From the NCBI GenBank assembly GCA_958510875.1, contig OY294068.1:150634388-150698387 (forward strand): a DNA stretch of 64,000 bases. Direction: 5' to 3'. The DNA is from Endomychus coccineus (lineage: Eukaryota; Arthropoda; Insecta; Coleoptera; Endomychidae). Every line of letters starts with the position of its first letter. The stretch's first letter is position 1. The notes below the pieces were generated by a model. It saw only the letters and a program-made list of their open reading frames with translations, was not told where the DNA came from and made no database searches. The translations under genes were made by a program, and so were the position numbers. This document shows, in pieces, positions 46,201-58,733 of this stretch.

Positions 46201-47106
46201 AGAACGCGGAAGTATTGTATTGTTCCAACGAACTAAATGAAGTCAAATCCCTAAATTATACCAGAGGTATCTAATGAAAGTAACTCGAACTTATTAAAAG
46301 TTTTATTGCAAAGTTTAAATACATTTAAGCCTGCAAATGATTTGTAATTTTGAAGATTCAGTTAGAAACGGATAGAAGAGTAACGGCTGAATTTTTGTTG
46401 GTGGGGTGCCAGATTATTCAAATGGAAAGCAAGATAAAAGTATATTGCCCGCAGCGGACTCATCTGATAAATATTGAATGAATTTACCGAGAACACCTCA
46501 TGACTTGCCCCAATAAAACGTCAAATCTGTTAGTACGATTGGATTTTGGAAAATAAACTAAACCGGAATAAATAAAACCCGGCGAATGTCCAACGAATTT
46601 ACTGACTTTCCAATAGAATAATCATTAATTGCATTATCCTTGAATCCTTTCCCCACTTATTCTGATTGTGTTGGAACTGATGCATGACATGTGTATGTAT
46701 ACAAACAGTAGCAAATAAGTTCCTTGGTAGACGACGTTGGGTTTATTGCAACAGACATACATAAACATTGCAGACTGTTTTACCAATCATTTCCGCATTA
46801 TTATGGATACAACATTTGACACGACGAGGTTCTATCGAAAAGTCAATACGAGTTTCAAGAAGTAAATTCCAAATATCTGTTTGTTGATAATTTGATTCAC
46901 AGGTATTTCCAAAAACATACAAAGACATACATATTCAAATTCTTCCATTTCTTATACGTTTCGCTCCGTTTCACATAAACGTCATTATAATCTTCAGAAT
47001 CGGAAGAATTTATATAAATAACAAATTCCTAGATAATGAAACATGAATTACCTACACAACTCTAAAAAAAAATCGGTTGTCTGTAAAGTCGGTTTACTGA
47101 CGATAG
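46201..47106. other. Spacer, nothing certain
   Basis: A minus-strand frame at 46743-46928 has a short Cys/His cluster (VKCCIHNNAE) but no family match I know. Otherwise AT-rich. Confidence 0.35.
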
Positions 47107-47899
47107 TTGGACGTGACAACGTCATAAGAAAATACTGATGGAATGGTTTCATTTTTCAAAAGAAAATTTTAATTTTATTTGTTTGATAGATATTTTGTAT
47201 GGATATAGAGAAGGAGGTAAATGGAAATCAAAATTGAATTGATTAAGTTACATTTATTTGTACGCATAAATACAATTATGTCAATTTAGCTTTTAAAAAG
47301 CCCCCCTCAATGTGTTTGATATAGGAGAAAATTGTTCCCTTTGACGGCTGGCTGGTCCAACCTGTCATTTCAGACACGTTGTTATGATATGTGGAAGATT
47401 TAACATTTATGTTTTAATTTTTTGAAATCATAGCTACGCTCGATAATTATTTCGATCGAATAGTAAAGCAATTGATTTTTTACTCATCGTGAAATAGTTC
47501 TGTTAACTTATTGTTATAGTTTTGTCAATTATAGCATAACCTACAATCGCTGGACTAGCGGACCGATGCTATTTATTTTAATGATGAAAGCACGAATATT
47601 CGACAATATATCACTGAACATATATTTAATATCGAAAGAATCATTACCTTTATCGCCGCAATTATCGTTGCTATAAACAATTGACACCACATTCACTTTT
47701 CACTGCACTTCATACTTAACGAAAACATGTAAATGTATTATTGTATATTAGCGCGCTCTCGCTTGCACTTGAAGCCTTAAATGGAACGCCTCAGAGCCAG
47801 GAAACGCACAGCCGGTCAGAACGAGGTAACGCCGCATGAGTCATGTTTTCTCGTGCGTGCAGCCGGCTCCGTCGAATTATAAGACGTTGTCACGTCAAA
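47107..47899. mobile_element. Non-autonomous TIR element, about 790 bp
   Basis: A perfect 14-bp inverted repeat GACGTGACAACGTC at 47110-47123 and 47883-47896 extends to about 22 bp with a few mismatches. The interior is non-coding; its right half (47750-47880) is GC-richer. It ends about 10 bp before the next element begins. Confidence 0.7.
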
Positions 47900-47909
47900 A
47901 AAAATTTTT

Positions 47910-50111
47910 GTTGCCCTGGATATCTTAGCAAATTTTTATGTTTTCATGTGCCCAGATTACGAATTTATTCATGAAAGTATTGAATGTGCTTTTGTTTTTA
48001 TGATTATTGCACATCTTATATTTCGATCAATTATCGGCTTGTTAGTAATAAAATTCATTTTTCCAGTCATGATTAGGGTTCTGCGCACCTTTGCGCATAC
48101 AAACATCACGTGATCCCCATTCTCAGGCCCCTTACCCAGAAGAACAGCTCAGATCTCAGTTATTTGACAATATTGAAGTACTTACACGTGAATCTGTATA
48201 AGTTGTCATGTGTTAATACTTTGTTTCATTCACTGAATGTTCATTCTAATATATTTGTCTTGCCTTTTGAAACATGAGTTCGTCACAAAGAAAGTGTAAA
48301 TATAGTACTGATCTATTTTGTTATATTTGGGGTGTTTATATAACAAAAAAACAAAAGAGAAATATCACAGACTTTGTCAAGGAGAATATTTCGGTTTCAA
48401 AATGGATAAACTAGATGAACCATGGGTTCCTCATAAAGTATGTAAGTCTTGTAATGAGTCTTTCCTGTTTTTGAAAAGAGGAAAATGTGCTGGATTAGAT
48501 TTTGGTATTCCTATGATCTGGACGGGGCCTAAAAATCATTTTGATGATTGTTACTTTCGCGTAGTAGATGCGAAAGGTTTTAATTGTAATCAAACGTGGA
48601 GATATCCAGACTTACAGTCTATAAAATGTCCTGTTTTACACAATGAAAATCTCCCTCGGCCTATTTACGTTTCAAGAGTAATTCGCTCTCAAAAACAATG
48701 ATGTTGCCAAATTCACAGAAATCAATACAGTCTACTAGTGGAAGTGAATGGGAAGGTGAAACATCTATGCCAAAGTTATTTTCTCAAAATGAACTCAGTG
48801 ATTTGATACGTGATCTCAATTTATCAAAAAAAGTTTCAGAACTGTTAGCTTCAAGATTGAAAGAAAGAAATTTATTAGCACCAACGGTAACAATTACCAC
48901 ATATAGAACGCGAGAAAGTGAGTTGTTACAATTTTTTAGTGGAAATGAGGAACTGGTGTACTGTAATGATATCGCGAAGCTGCTTGAAAGAATACAAACC
49001 TACTGAGTGGCGCCTATTTATTGACAGTTGTAAAAGAAGTTTAAAATGTGTCTTACTGCACAATGGAAATGAATATGTATCAATTCCAATTGCCCATTCA
49101 ACGAAACTGAAAGGAGAATACGAAAATATAAAATTAGTTTTAGAAAAAATTAATTACTCGGAACATCAATGGCCGATCTGTGTGGATTTGAAAATGGTTA
49201 ATTTTTTACTCGGTCAACAAAGTGGATACACGAAATACCCTTGCTTCATTTGTTTGTGGGCCATTAGAGCTGAGCAACTTCATTTGAAACAAGATGATTG
49301 GCCTGTAAGAAATTTTTTAACGGTCGGTTAAGTCAATGTAATAAGGGAGCCGTTGGTAAGCAGAGACAAAATCATACTTCCACCATTACATATCAAGTTA
49401 GGAAGGATAAAGCAATTTGTCAAAGCGTTGGACAAGGAGAGAGATTGTTTTAATTACATTTGTAGAAAATTTCCGAAGCTTAGTATGGAAAAGTTGAAAG
49501 GTGGAATATTTGATGGTCCTCAAATACGGCAATTAATGAAAGATACAGATTTTATCAAATTTATGACTGTTCCGGAAAGTGAAGCTTGGGAAAGTTTTGT
49601 GTTGGTAGTCGAAAATTTCCTAGGTAACCATAAAGCGCCAAATTATGAAGAAATTGTGCAAAATATGCTGACAAACTTTCAGACATTTCCGGATAATTTA
49701 GGAAATTATAGTGAGGAACAGGGAGAGCGGTTCCACCAGGATCTAAAAGTGATGGAAGAGAGGTTTCAGGGTCGGTGGGATCGTCACATGATGGCAGATT
49801 ACTGCTGGTCCTTTAAAAGAGATTGTCCACTGGAAAATTATAAAAGAAAATCCCATAAAAGGCGTTTTATTGAAATATAACATATTTTTCCGACATTTTT
49901 CTCTCTGTTTACTTCGATGTATCCTTATTTTTCAAACCAAAACTGACATTATAAATATATCTGTTATTTTGTTTCATGTTTTCCGATTTTTGTAATGTAA
50001 AATGAAAATAAAGATTTAAAAATAAACGTGAGCAAATCTTACAAAATCATTTATAGTTTCATGAATTGCGAGCATAAATATATCCAAAATCGATCTTATA
50101 TCTAGGGCAAC
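47910..50111 (+). mobile_element. DNA element with GTTGCCC ends, 2202 bp
   Basis: The left end GTTGCCCTGGATAT and the complement of the right end, GTTGCCCTAGATAT, are inverted repeats; a TTTT run outside each extends the symmetry. Subterminal ATTCATGAAA occurs near both ends. The only gene is the broken one at 48275-49880, whose start and stop fit within the ends, so the ends and gene probably form one transposon. The superfamily is not known to me. Confidence 0.65.
48275..49880 (+). pseudogene. Putative transposase of an uncharacterised insect family
   Basis: The protein belongs to a family common in arthropod and hydra genomes but, as far as I know, without an assigned function. The N-terminus MSSSQRKCKYSTDLFCYIWG aligns with a Cys-rich finger (usual CYICG; one Cys is Trp here), followed by WVPHKVCKSCNESF and DDCYFRVVDAKGFN. 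The core has WRLFIDSCKRSLKCVLLHNG, ICVDLKMVNFLLGQQSG with YPCFICLW, LPPLHIKLGRIKQFVKALD and EEQGERFHQDLK then MMADYCW. The Asp, Asp and Glu/Asp in these three conserved strands could be a DDE/D triad (inference). Frameshifts near 48380, 48690 and 48985, a stop at about 49329 and an in-frame loss of about 20 residues at FQTF-PDNLG inactivate it. Confidence 0.75.
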
Positions 50112-50269
50112 AAAACCACTGTAGACCAGTGTTCTAGGTTCAGAACGCTTCAAAAACCAGAACTACTTCAAGTTCATTATGAAATTGGTTGAGTTAAAAC
50201 TATTTAACATCCATTTTAACCAACATTAACGATTGAGAAAATCAATCGATCACAGCTTTTTTTAATTAA

Positions 50270-50850
50270 AATTAGCCATTCGAATCGGATGATGTATCGA
50301 CATAATGTAACAAATGCTGAAAGTGACCCCCACCTCCCACTCGTCATACATCAAGGCTGTAGTAAAAACCATCAACGCACGAAGAATACATTCTTTAGGT
50401 CGTAAATTATGTATCCCCATCATTATTTATCGCCGTCATTATTATCTCTATTCTGATACACTTGCTAATCCATGAACAGTAATCGAATGATGTGAGATCC
50501 GATCCGGTGACCAATCAATTGGACCCCGTAGACCTATTGAAAAATTTGATCTAAATAGTTTCGAACATTTAAACCAAACTGTGTCGAGGTACTATCTTGT
50601 TGAAACCATATTCTTCAAATATCTGGAATATCTGGATGACCCTCGTTAGGAAAAATGAAGGATTATGCAGGTATTAAATCAAATGAGAGGAAATGCCATT
50701 CTATTAATAATTATGGTAGCCCACATATTTTTGGGGATCCGGCGAATGATGTTTGAGCTGAACACTTTCATGGTTACCTGAATATTAGATATTAAAGAAA
50801 TGTCCTTCTTTTTGTATCCTCTGTCCAGTTGTAGTTTTGTGCATCTGTCA
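50270..50850 (-). pseudogene. Old mariner-like transposase remnant
   Basis: Degenerate minus-strand pieces fit the second and third catalytic regions and the C-terminus of a mariner-like transposase: MVSTR and DTVWFKCSKLF (usual FQQDGAT...), GLRGPIDWSPD (usual RGPVNWPPRSPD), and RVGGGGHFQHLLHYV (usual GGGHFEHLL). Many stops. Assignment rests on three weak blocks in the right order. Confidence 0.5.
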
Positions 50851-52091
50851 ACTGCATGAACTTCCACTTGCAAGGTATGGATTTGCTTTTGAGCGCAGAC
50901 ACACCGTTACCTTAACATTATACTCGGTATATTATCAACAGATTGCTCTCTTCCTAACATGTAAAGTTTCCTCTATATCCACTATGGTGGATCCTCCCCC
51001 CTTGGTTTCATGTGTAATGGGTGTTCCATCTTTAAAGCCGTCGAGGAGAACCAAGGAAATAGTATTCAATGATTGGACATATATTTTGCCAGTAAGTATA
51101 GTAAGTAATTCGTTTTTTTTGCTGCTACAAAAGTGAGTAAGCTCTTCATTTCATTCTATGTTGAACAAAATTCACCCATATCAATAACATTTAGTATGCA
51201 ACAGCAAGTGAAATACACGTCCACATGATCAAATATGATTAATATGAAATATAATCTATCAACTTCTATGGGTCCAAAAATGGATCCGACTTGAATATTT
51301 GTTGAAATATTATTCATGCTACTGAAATAGTGTTACTGAAAATTATTGAAAGTAGATTTGGAAATCGGGTATTTTGAATCTTTGTTTAAATAAATAATCT
51401 TGCTTTAACATCACAATATTGATAAATAATTACTCACACAATAACTTCAGCCGTAAATAACCTAGTCATGATTTACATTGAGAAAAAAGATCGTATTATT
51501 CAACGGTAAGCAGCCATTTATTTGAGGAGAATATAAATTTTAATAAGGTTAATTTTTTGTAACAAATTTGCGATTCAATTTCTAATATTGAAGTATTTTA
51601 AACTCAATCATTGAGTTATCGTTCTTTATTAATTATTATTTGAAAACGTTTTGGTTAGTTAGATTTTAAGCAATGTCATTCATAAGAATTTGATCTGAAT
51701 ACAAATAATTAAATTATTTTGCTGCATATAATAAGGTTGTTTTTTCATATTGAATCTTTCCATTAGATTAATTCAAACTAGTATGTGTTTATTTATTAAG
51801 GTCTTCTGAATCACAATTTAATTCAAATGCTTCGATAATACAACGTTTAATACTAGAAAAAATGAACACTAAACAGGTACTATAACATCAATATTTAGTA
51901 ACTAAAAAATAAACGAAAATAATGTGATTTAAAAGTACATATCGCAAGATAAGTTTATATTTTTGAAGGTACCTTAAATCCCAAATCAAATTCGAGAACA
52001 CTTTCAACGGTAAAATGTTCATATTTTAGTTTAATTATATATAAATTCTCGGGAAATAGGTCACATTAACACGTATGCTTCATATTTTCTT
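50851..52091. other. Spacer, AT-rich
   Basis: No gene recognised. The frame 50837-51136 is open on the plus strand but has no motif. Confidence 0.4.
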
Positions 52092-52133
52092 GTCTTTACG
52101 TACGTTTCGGTCTCACGACCATCATCAGAAGAC
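52092..52133 (-). ncRNA. Hammerhead ribozyme (type I, minimal helix III)
   Basis: On the minus strand the order is GTCTT (helix I), CTGATGA (core), GGTC-GTGA-GACC (helix II with a GTGA loop, one extra T before it), GAAA (core), CGTACG (very short helix III), then TA at the cleavage site and AAGAC, which pairs perfectly with GTCTT. Every invariant hammerhead core base is present. Penelope-like elements are known to carry such short-helix-III hammerheads in their terminal repeats, and a Penelope-like coding remnant lies just upstream on the same strand. Self-cleavage is inferred, not shown. Confidence 0.85.
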
Positions 52134-52511
52134 TTATCATGTCCAAAACTGGATAACTTAAAACCAATTGTATTACACAAAGTGTCCTTATCGCACCAAT
52201 TTCAATCAAAATCCCCACGTCGCAGAAACGAACAGAAACACGAATAATCGAAATTGTAACACCTCAATGTTATAATTATAATATATTAAGAATCCACTAT
52301 TAAGCAAAACTTTTAATAAATGCGTGTTCATGTCAACAAAGTCTGTGAACGACTAGAAACGAGACCATTAATTTTAAGTATTCACTTTTAAACCAGATGT
52401 TTGACTTATGAGCTAATAGAAAAAGGTTTGTCAGTTACTGGAGATATACTTGACATTCTACATGAAATATACTTTCATTATTATGAAGAGGCATGTAGGA
52501 ATTTGGAGTTT

Positions 52512-53203
52512 TTATTTAATTAAGTTAGTATAAATGTGACATAGAGTTTGAATATCTGTCCTATGATTCACAGATTTGTAGTCACGTTTTATGTGAATCA
52601 TCTCCAAAATAGATCTTTTATAATAATTGGTTTCTTGAGTCAAAATATTAACATTATTGTAATCGAATTGATGGTTATAATCAAAGCAGTGTTTAGCAAG
52701 GGCGGTGGAATATTCTGAGTTTTTGTTTCTTGTGCTATACTTATGGCCTTACGTTTTTTTTTGTAAATATTGTTCAGATATTCCAGTATAAGTCCCATCG
52801 CAATATAAACAATTTAATTTGTATACTGTGTGGGTTTGTTCATCTTTAGGTATTAAAGGTTTTAGATTTGAGGAATATTTTCCAACACAGTCAGTAGGTT
52901 TACGCGCGACATTTATATCATACTTTTCAAACATTTCTTAATTTTCTCTGAGGTCTCCGGAATGTAAGGTAATGTTATAAAATTGTCTGTATTACCTTTT
53001 ATGTTATTTATATATGAAGATACATTATAGATTTTGTTTATTCTTTCTTTAATGATAGGATTGAGAAATATTTTTGGGTAGCCATTCATTTCCGGTGTAT
53101 TACGAACAATTTTTGAATTTTTTAGTTCAAGTAAGGTTCTTCTAGTTATAGGTATTTTAGCTACATCAAACATCATCAGTGATATGTAAATATAAGAATA
53201 CAA
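52512..53203 (-). pseudogene. Penelope-like element: C-terminal GIY-YIG endonuclease
   Basis: The minus strand reads NGYPKIFLNPIIKERINK and TLPYIPETSEKIKK, then after a frameshift near 52925 EKYDINVARKPTDC, and the endonuclease HTVYKLNCLYCDGTYTGISE, where VYKL and YTG fit the GIY and YIG strands and the CLYCDG Cys pair is typical of Penelope-like nucleases. A stop follows at 52749, then the frame continues STALAKHCFDYNHQFDY to IYTNLIK at 52512. The reverse transcriptase part is missing, so the copy is 5' truncated. The hammerhead at 52092 lies in the 3' flank. Confidence 0.88.
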
Positions 53204-54102
53204 ACAAAACTCTTCTTTCCAGATCAGAAAATAAACATTATTAAAAATATATCACATAAAATTTAAATTTTCATTTTGAACTATTTGTGTTCCAATAGTA
53301 TACTGTATAATCATTGAATATTGGTCACAGCTCACCACCCTTTATTTCTTGCTTTAATATAGTATACATTATCTATTTCATAGAGAAAGCTAAAATTGTA
53401 TTTTTTTTCTATTTATTTTTCGATGATTTACATAGAATTAATTGCTTACTATACGAACTTCCATCAAAAATTGATGAGTTTCGAAAACATCTTTTTGTAA
53501 CCCATTTAGTTACCTCTAAATATGAAAAAAAGAAACGGTTGCGTAAGTTTCCATTGGATAATATTAAAAACTGTATGTTTTGACCAAATGGTGTTCAAAA
53601 TGCAGTTAACTTGCTGCTACCCTATCTCTGAGTAATTCTTCATTGAACTCTCATTTTTCAATTGACTGTTACAATCTGAAGAGATAACTATTACAACTTT
53701 CATCTCTTTATGAATACTGAACTTGGATTGTAGTTTCGACTGTTATCGTATCATCTTCTGTTAGTTTAAATTTACTATATTTACCATTGCAGCAATTCTC
53801 AATGCTGTAAAGAATATTTTTACTTTCCTATTTTGTTGACTTGCATGCCATTCATTCATTACAACTCCAGCTGAAGAATCTTCCCAATTTTGGCTCACAT
53901 ATTTTCCAATGATTTCATAATATTCCAAGTATCTTCATTTAAACTATTAGAATTTCTAAACACTCTTATGTGTTTTAGCTCAAGATGTTAAGTTCATAGC
54001 TTGAAAGATGTAACAGTTATAGGAATAATATCTGAACTATAATAAAATAACTACTGAAGGTTCTATGTCCACTAATTTAAGAAATATATGAATTTGAAGT
54101 TA
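53204..54102. other. Spacer, nothing recognised
   Basis: The plus frame at 53314-53583 is open but low-complexity and without a motif. Confidence 0.4.
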
Positions 54103-54166
54103 CGTTAACACCCTAGCTTCTTCAAACAAACATTACAAAGTACTAATTGAAGCTACGGTGTTAGCG
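54103..54166. repeat. 64-bp hairpin repeat
   Basis: CGTTAACACCCTAGCTTCTT at the left is matched by the complement at the right, CGCTAACACCGTAGCTTC. The loop holds CAAACATTACAAAGTAC, which is also present in the half copy at 19497-19537. It is a tiny non-coding foldback repeat. Confidence 0.75.
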
Positions 54167-55019
54167 AAATTATGGTTACTCTTTTCATTAAATTAGTGAA
54201 AATTGAACATAAGTTATTTTATTTAGGCTTAGAATGCATTACTTAATGGCTGATTTTCAACTAATATCTGCTATGCTAATGAGTTATCAAACCAATTATT
54301 CTCTATTGTTCACATGTTTTTCGAGTAGAAATAATCATCATGAATGCGGAATCTTCATTTCATTCTTACGCAGCTATTTTCGATTTCCGACCACCTTGAA
54401 TTGCCAAAGAAATACTTTTCATTACTTACTCCGTCCCAACCTGTTGTATGCTAATTTAAAATCCTCTTTTGTTTCCGCAAGTGTCTGCTTTTTGTGTTAC
54501 AAAGTTTCGAGCTGGGAATTTATTTGTCTTCTTGCCTAAAGCTGTGAGAACGATAGATATTAAAATTTAATTTGGAGATATGCTCTACACTTTCGACTGA
54601 ACTTTGCGGCTAACAAAGTTAGGTATTCTCAACAGGAAATTTTACTTTATTGTTTGGAACGAAAACGTCGGATTGCAAAACTTCTAAGCTAATCTTCTTT
54701 TAACGGATTTAAAGGAATATCTTCGCCGGGCTTGTTCGCGGAAAAGAGTTTTACTTCCTCGCACAATACGTACCAGTACAACTGAATGGAGATAGCTAAC
54801 ATTACAATACTTTGAAACGAAAATGGAATTAAAATAGCCAAAAACCACAATTAAATTCAGAAATCTTAGTATGTATTTCTGTTCCTAACTTGAACAATAT
54901 TCACCTAATAGGTCACATCTGTGTGTGAGTATAGTAGAGATTAAATTAAATTCTAAATGTTTTAACTATTAAAATAACATAGCACACAGAAGCAGGATAC
55001 TCCACCGTATATGCTGTGA
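54167..55019. other. Spacer, nothing recognised
   Basis: The plus frame 54234-54539 is open for 101 codons; no motif is visible and its composition follows the local base bias. Confidence 0.4.
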
Positions 55020-55630
55020 CTGTAGTTGATCTATGGTGGAGCATCAAATCACAAATCGCTCTGAGCTGGCAGATATTGCAATCGAAAATCTGTGCTATTA
55101 ACCATGATATAACAGAACTGAAGCGCTGACATTCCTACTCACAGCAGAGCTAGGATACTAGCAGTAAGTAGTGACCACAACACCCTAAGCCGAACAGCAA
55201 CAGCTAACAACATTAAACTGCGTTGGGTGAAGGGATACGACATAATAGAAGGCAATCATAAATAAGGTAGCTTAGCTAACTGCGGGATCAACCAAGGGAA
55301 ATCCCGAGGATCAATAATCGCACCATCACGCGAAAGACCTGTGCCATTTTCAAAGACTATTCTCCAAAGCGCCCAAGCGAATTTGGGTTGAAACCTCGAG
55401 TTGTAGACAGGCTAAGGAAGCGATGAACGCACCTTTCACAAAATCAGCCGAATAGTACTTGAGACTATTTACTAGAATCTCTACGGAATATTGACAACTA
55501 AGAAAACGCGTACCCCGCTATGAGGATATATAAATAAGGAGACAGATGAGCACACTCTGTGCATTGGCCGCCTCTCGCTAATATCAGAGAGTCTATGTTA
55601 GGGGAACTCTGGCCGATCATGTTCTCGTAG
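55020..55630 (+). pseudogene. LINE fragment: RNase H and zinc tail
   Basis: The plus strand reads NNIKLRWVKGYDIIEGNHK, where VKGHxxIxGNE is the RNase H catalytic His region, then NQGKSRGSIIAPSRERPVPF and later RRQMSTLCALAASR, VYVRGTLADHVL, the decayed C-terminal tail of R1-type LINEs. Stops throughout. Confidence 0.7.
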
Positions 55631-57319
55631 GAAAACCTCTATATAACATATGTTTGGTACCTTTCCAAAACTAGCTATCAATTTCCAAGTTCCTTCTACC
55701 GTTTGTGGCGTCAAATTCACAGCATGTATAAAAGTGGGTTATATTCCCTTTACGGTAACATCAATCGTCCAAAATCTAGAAATAGTACCCAAAATGACGA
55801 TTGATGTTCTTAATTTCAAAGAAAAAAATTTTCATAATTCGGTATTAAAACGTAAGTTTTACACCACCCCGTTCTTTCAATATCTAAAAATTAGGCTAAT
55901 GTGCCAATTCACGGTCTCTCGATGTTAAGAGCACGTCACAGAACAACATGGAAATAGACGTAGTAATCGAAGACAGAACACCAACCTCGACTTGGATGAT
56001 ATACTGCGAGTCACAGAAGTCACTGGAGTCGATAACGCTGTCGTTTTGTACTATAGGCGTATCGACTAATTCTCAGGCGTTAAGTGGAATTTAGACCTTA
56101 CACCGTGAACAAACAAAGAATTTGTTGTTTCACTTATCTCTGCAGAAAACACATTGGCCGAGTACAGCTTGGTGAATGTTGCGCCCCGTTCATCGTAAAC
56201 AGATATATGGCATTCAAGGTTGGATAACTGTAAACTAAAATCTCATTAAAAGAAAACGGAAAAAAATTCCAATACTACATAAAAAGACATTCAAAACGGT
56301 TTTTCGTTTGCCTCGCTGGCATGAAAAATAACAGTTATGACGAGAATAAAATCCAAATATGCGCAAGAAGTTTTGGAGGTATACAACGCATAATTAAAAA
56401 AACTACTAATTCCATAAATTTTCAATTTTATTATTATTTGTAAACAGTTTTTTCGTTTAGAAATAAAACACACATATCACAATTCAAAGATCTATCACCC
56501 AATGGGAAATCCTTTACTTAATTCATTCCATAGTAGTTCCTGAGAGTTATTCTTAATTTGCATTAATATGCACAAAACTTTCTTACGACGTAGTGCTATG
56601 ATTAAGGAAATACGAAAATGTATCAGTACGTGAGTTAAATCATTAAAATCCACGTTATTTGTTTTCAAACAGATTAGTAGAATCACAATGAGTTAGCCCA
56701 CTTCATATTCATATGATTTCCTTATTTGCCTTATACTTCAACGTTGCAGGAAAGTGTTGTGGTGTAGGATGTAGCTGACATCCACGTAACCAGAACTATT
56801 AGAAAATAATGCACATCACAACAGTTAGAATCTAAAACAGATTTTCATATCAAATAAAAATATGACGTATCCACTAGAGTCTGGAAAGCAATCTAGTACA
56901 CAAAATTGCAGTTTTGAACGCACCAAAGTCAAGTTTTTAAATGTAAGCTTGGGGCATCTATTGCACGTGTTGTAAGATTTGTGGCCAACATTAAGGAATG
57001 TTACTATTGAGTATTGCAGCTTGCAGATATTTGTGGTGGAGTTGATTTGTTTTACGATATTTCAGTTATGCTTTAACTCGCCTATTTAACTGATCCAACT
57101 TGACCGCTTTTCTGATAGTTTCTCGCTTGATTTTAAAGCTCTCACGAAAGAACTCAATTCTGGGAATACGTGCACCATATAAATTTCTCGTGCTAACATC
57201 GATGAGTTTCAACAAGAAGAGAAACTGTCTTGACTATTTATACATATTCATTGACCAAACAGATAGGAAACAACGAGAATCATTACTGTATAAAATTGTT
57301 TGGTCCCCGTATTTGCGAT
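55631..57319. other. Spacer, nothing recognised
   Basis: The plus frame at 55650-55928 (92 codons) is open and begins right after AAAACCTCTATATAAC, which resembles the Tigger terminal repeat, but no second end or transposase was found. The rest is AT-rich. Confidence 0.35.
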
Positions 57320-58733
57320 GAGAGCTAAAGGTAATGTGTCATTATTTGTCAATTTTTTAGGTACAGAAAAAAAGGTTGATGTTAAGTAGACGTTGTATGT
57401 TCCCAATTTGAGGTCAAATTTAGTTACGGTCGCCAAAATTACATATAATAATTATGATGTAATTTACACTAAAGATGAAGCATTGATAAACTATAATCAT
57501 GTCACAAAGCTAATTGTTGGAAGAATCAATGATCTATACCATTATGAAGAAATTTCGAGTATCATATGCAAAAATGCGGAATTCTGTAACAATACAACAA
57601 CTTGTGATATGGTATCACAAGCTCGGTTATTTGAATCAATATAAGATTATAAATACTGAACGCAATAGAACCATGATAGTTCTGAATTGTGCTGATTCTA
57701 ATGCTAAAATTGAATGATATATTTGTTTGGAGGGAGAATGACTAGAACTTCTTTCTCTAAAGTGTCCAATCGAAATTCAGTTTTGTTAGAATTGTTTGCG
57801 GTCCAATTAGAACAGAATCGTAGTATATGCTTGACTTTTACAGATCATCATTCGAAATGGACGTATGTGCGAATTATTAGATCAAAACATGAAGTGTTTG
57901 TAGTTTAATTTAAGTAAATTGTAGAAAATCAAAAAGACAGAAAAAAATAAGCAACTACAGACGTGAATATTTCAACAATTTTCTAAAGGAATACAGTACA
58001 ATCCAGAGCAAAATGGAATTTCAGAAAGGAAAAGTCGTACACTTTTTGAAATGACAAGATATATGTTGATTCGAGATGGACATCCTCCTTCATTCTGAGC
58101 TGGAGCATTTCATATGGCCAACTCAAATTTTGAATGGAGCACCTTTTGAATTTTAAATACACTACCTAATAAAATTATTAATTATGAACCAGAGAAGTTC
58201 AAAACCATAATTGAACAAATTCTCTGTGATAAATCCATATATAAAACTGATGAATTTTTCAATATTGATTTTATCCTCCATATATGAATAATGTGTTATA
58301 TTTTGTTGATGACTTATGCAAATATTCCATTGTATATTAGCATCTTAAAAATCGTATCTTATCTTTTCATATGAAAAATAAACTGGAGAAAACCAGATGT
58401 CAGTTAGATTCAGGAATTTGGAAGCAAAGTTCACGCCCTATAAGGAATGCAGGAATAGGTAAGTTGGATCCAAGGAGCCGTGAAGATATTTTCTTGGAAT
58501 ATGCCGAACAGTCGAAAGGATAGAGAATATGGATATCACCACGATGTAAATCTGAAAGAAGTTCTCATAGAATTAATTCCTTTTATTGATAATGATATAT
58601 TTCAACCTGAACTCCAGAATTTTCTCAAACACGAAGATGAGAACCAAGAAAGAAATGATGATGGGAATGAGCGACTAAGACCAGGTAGACTACGACTAGA
58701 ACGTACAGGATCAAGAAGAATAACTAGATAAAT
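57320..58733 (+). pseudogene. Ty1/copia retrotransposon remnant
   Basis: Blocks in order on the plus strand: VPNLRSNLVTVAKITYNNYD and VIYTKDEALI (GAG pre-integrase region), WYHKLGYLNQ (zinc-binding start of integrase), GRMTRTSFSKVS and LTFTDHHSKWTYVRIIRSKH (integrase core with Asp), NGISERKSRTLFEMTRYML (integrase third catalytic region), then VHALXRNAGIGKLDPRS and FLEYAE (integrase C-terminal linker) and a decayed tail. The gag 5' part and the reverse transcriptase are missing. Numerous stops. Confidence 0.82.

Noticed and set aside
57100..57321. 73-codon plus frame before the copia remnant as part of gag
   Set aside because: No gag or zinc-knuckle motif; only sequence from about 57390 on aligns with copia blocks.
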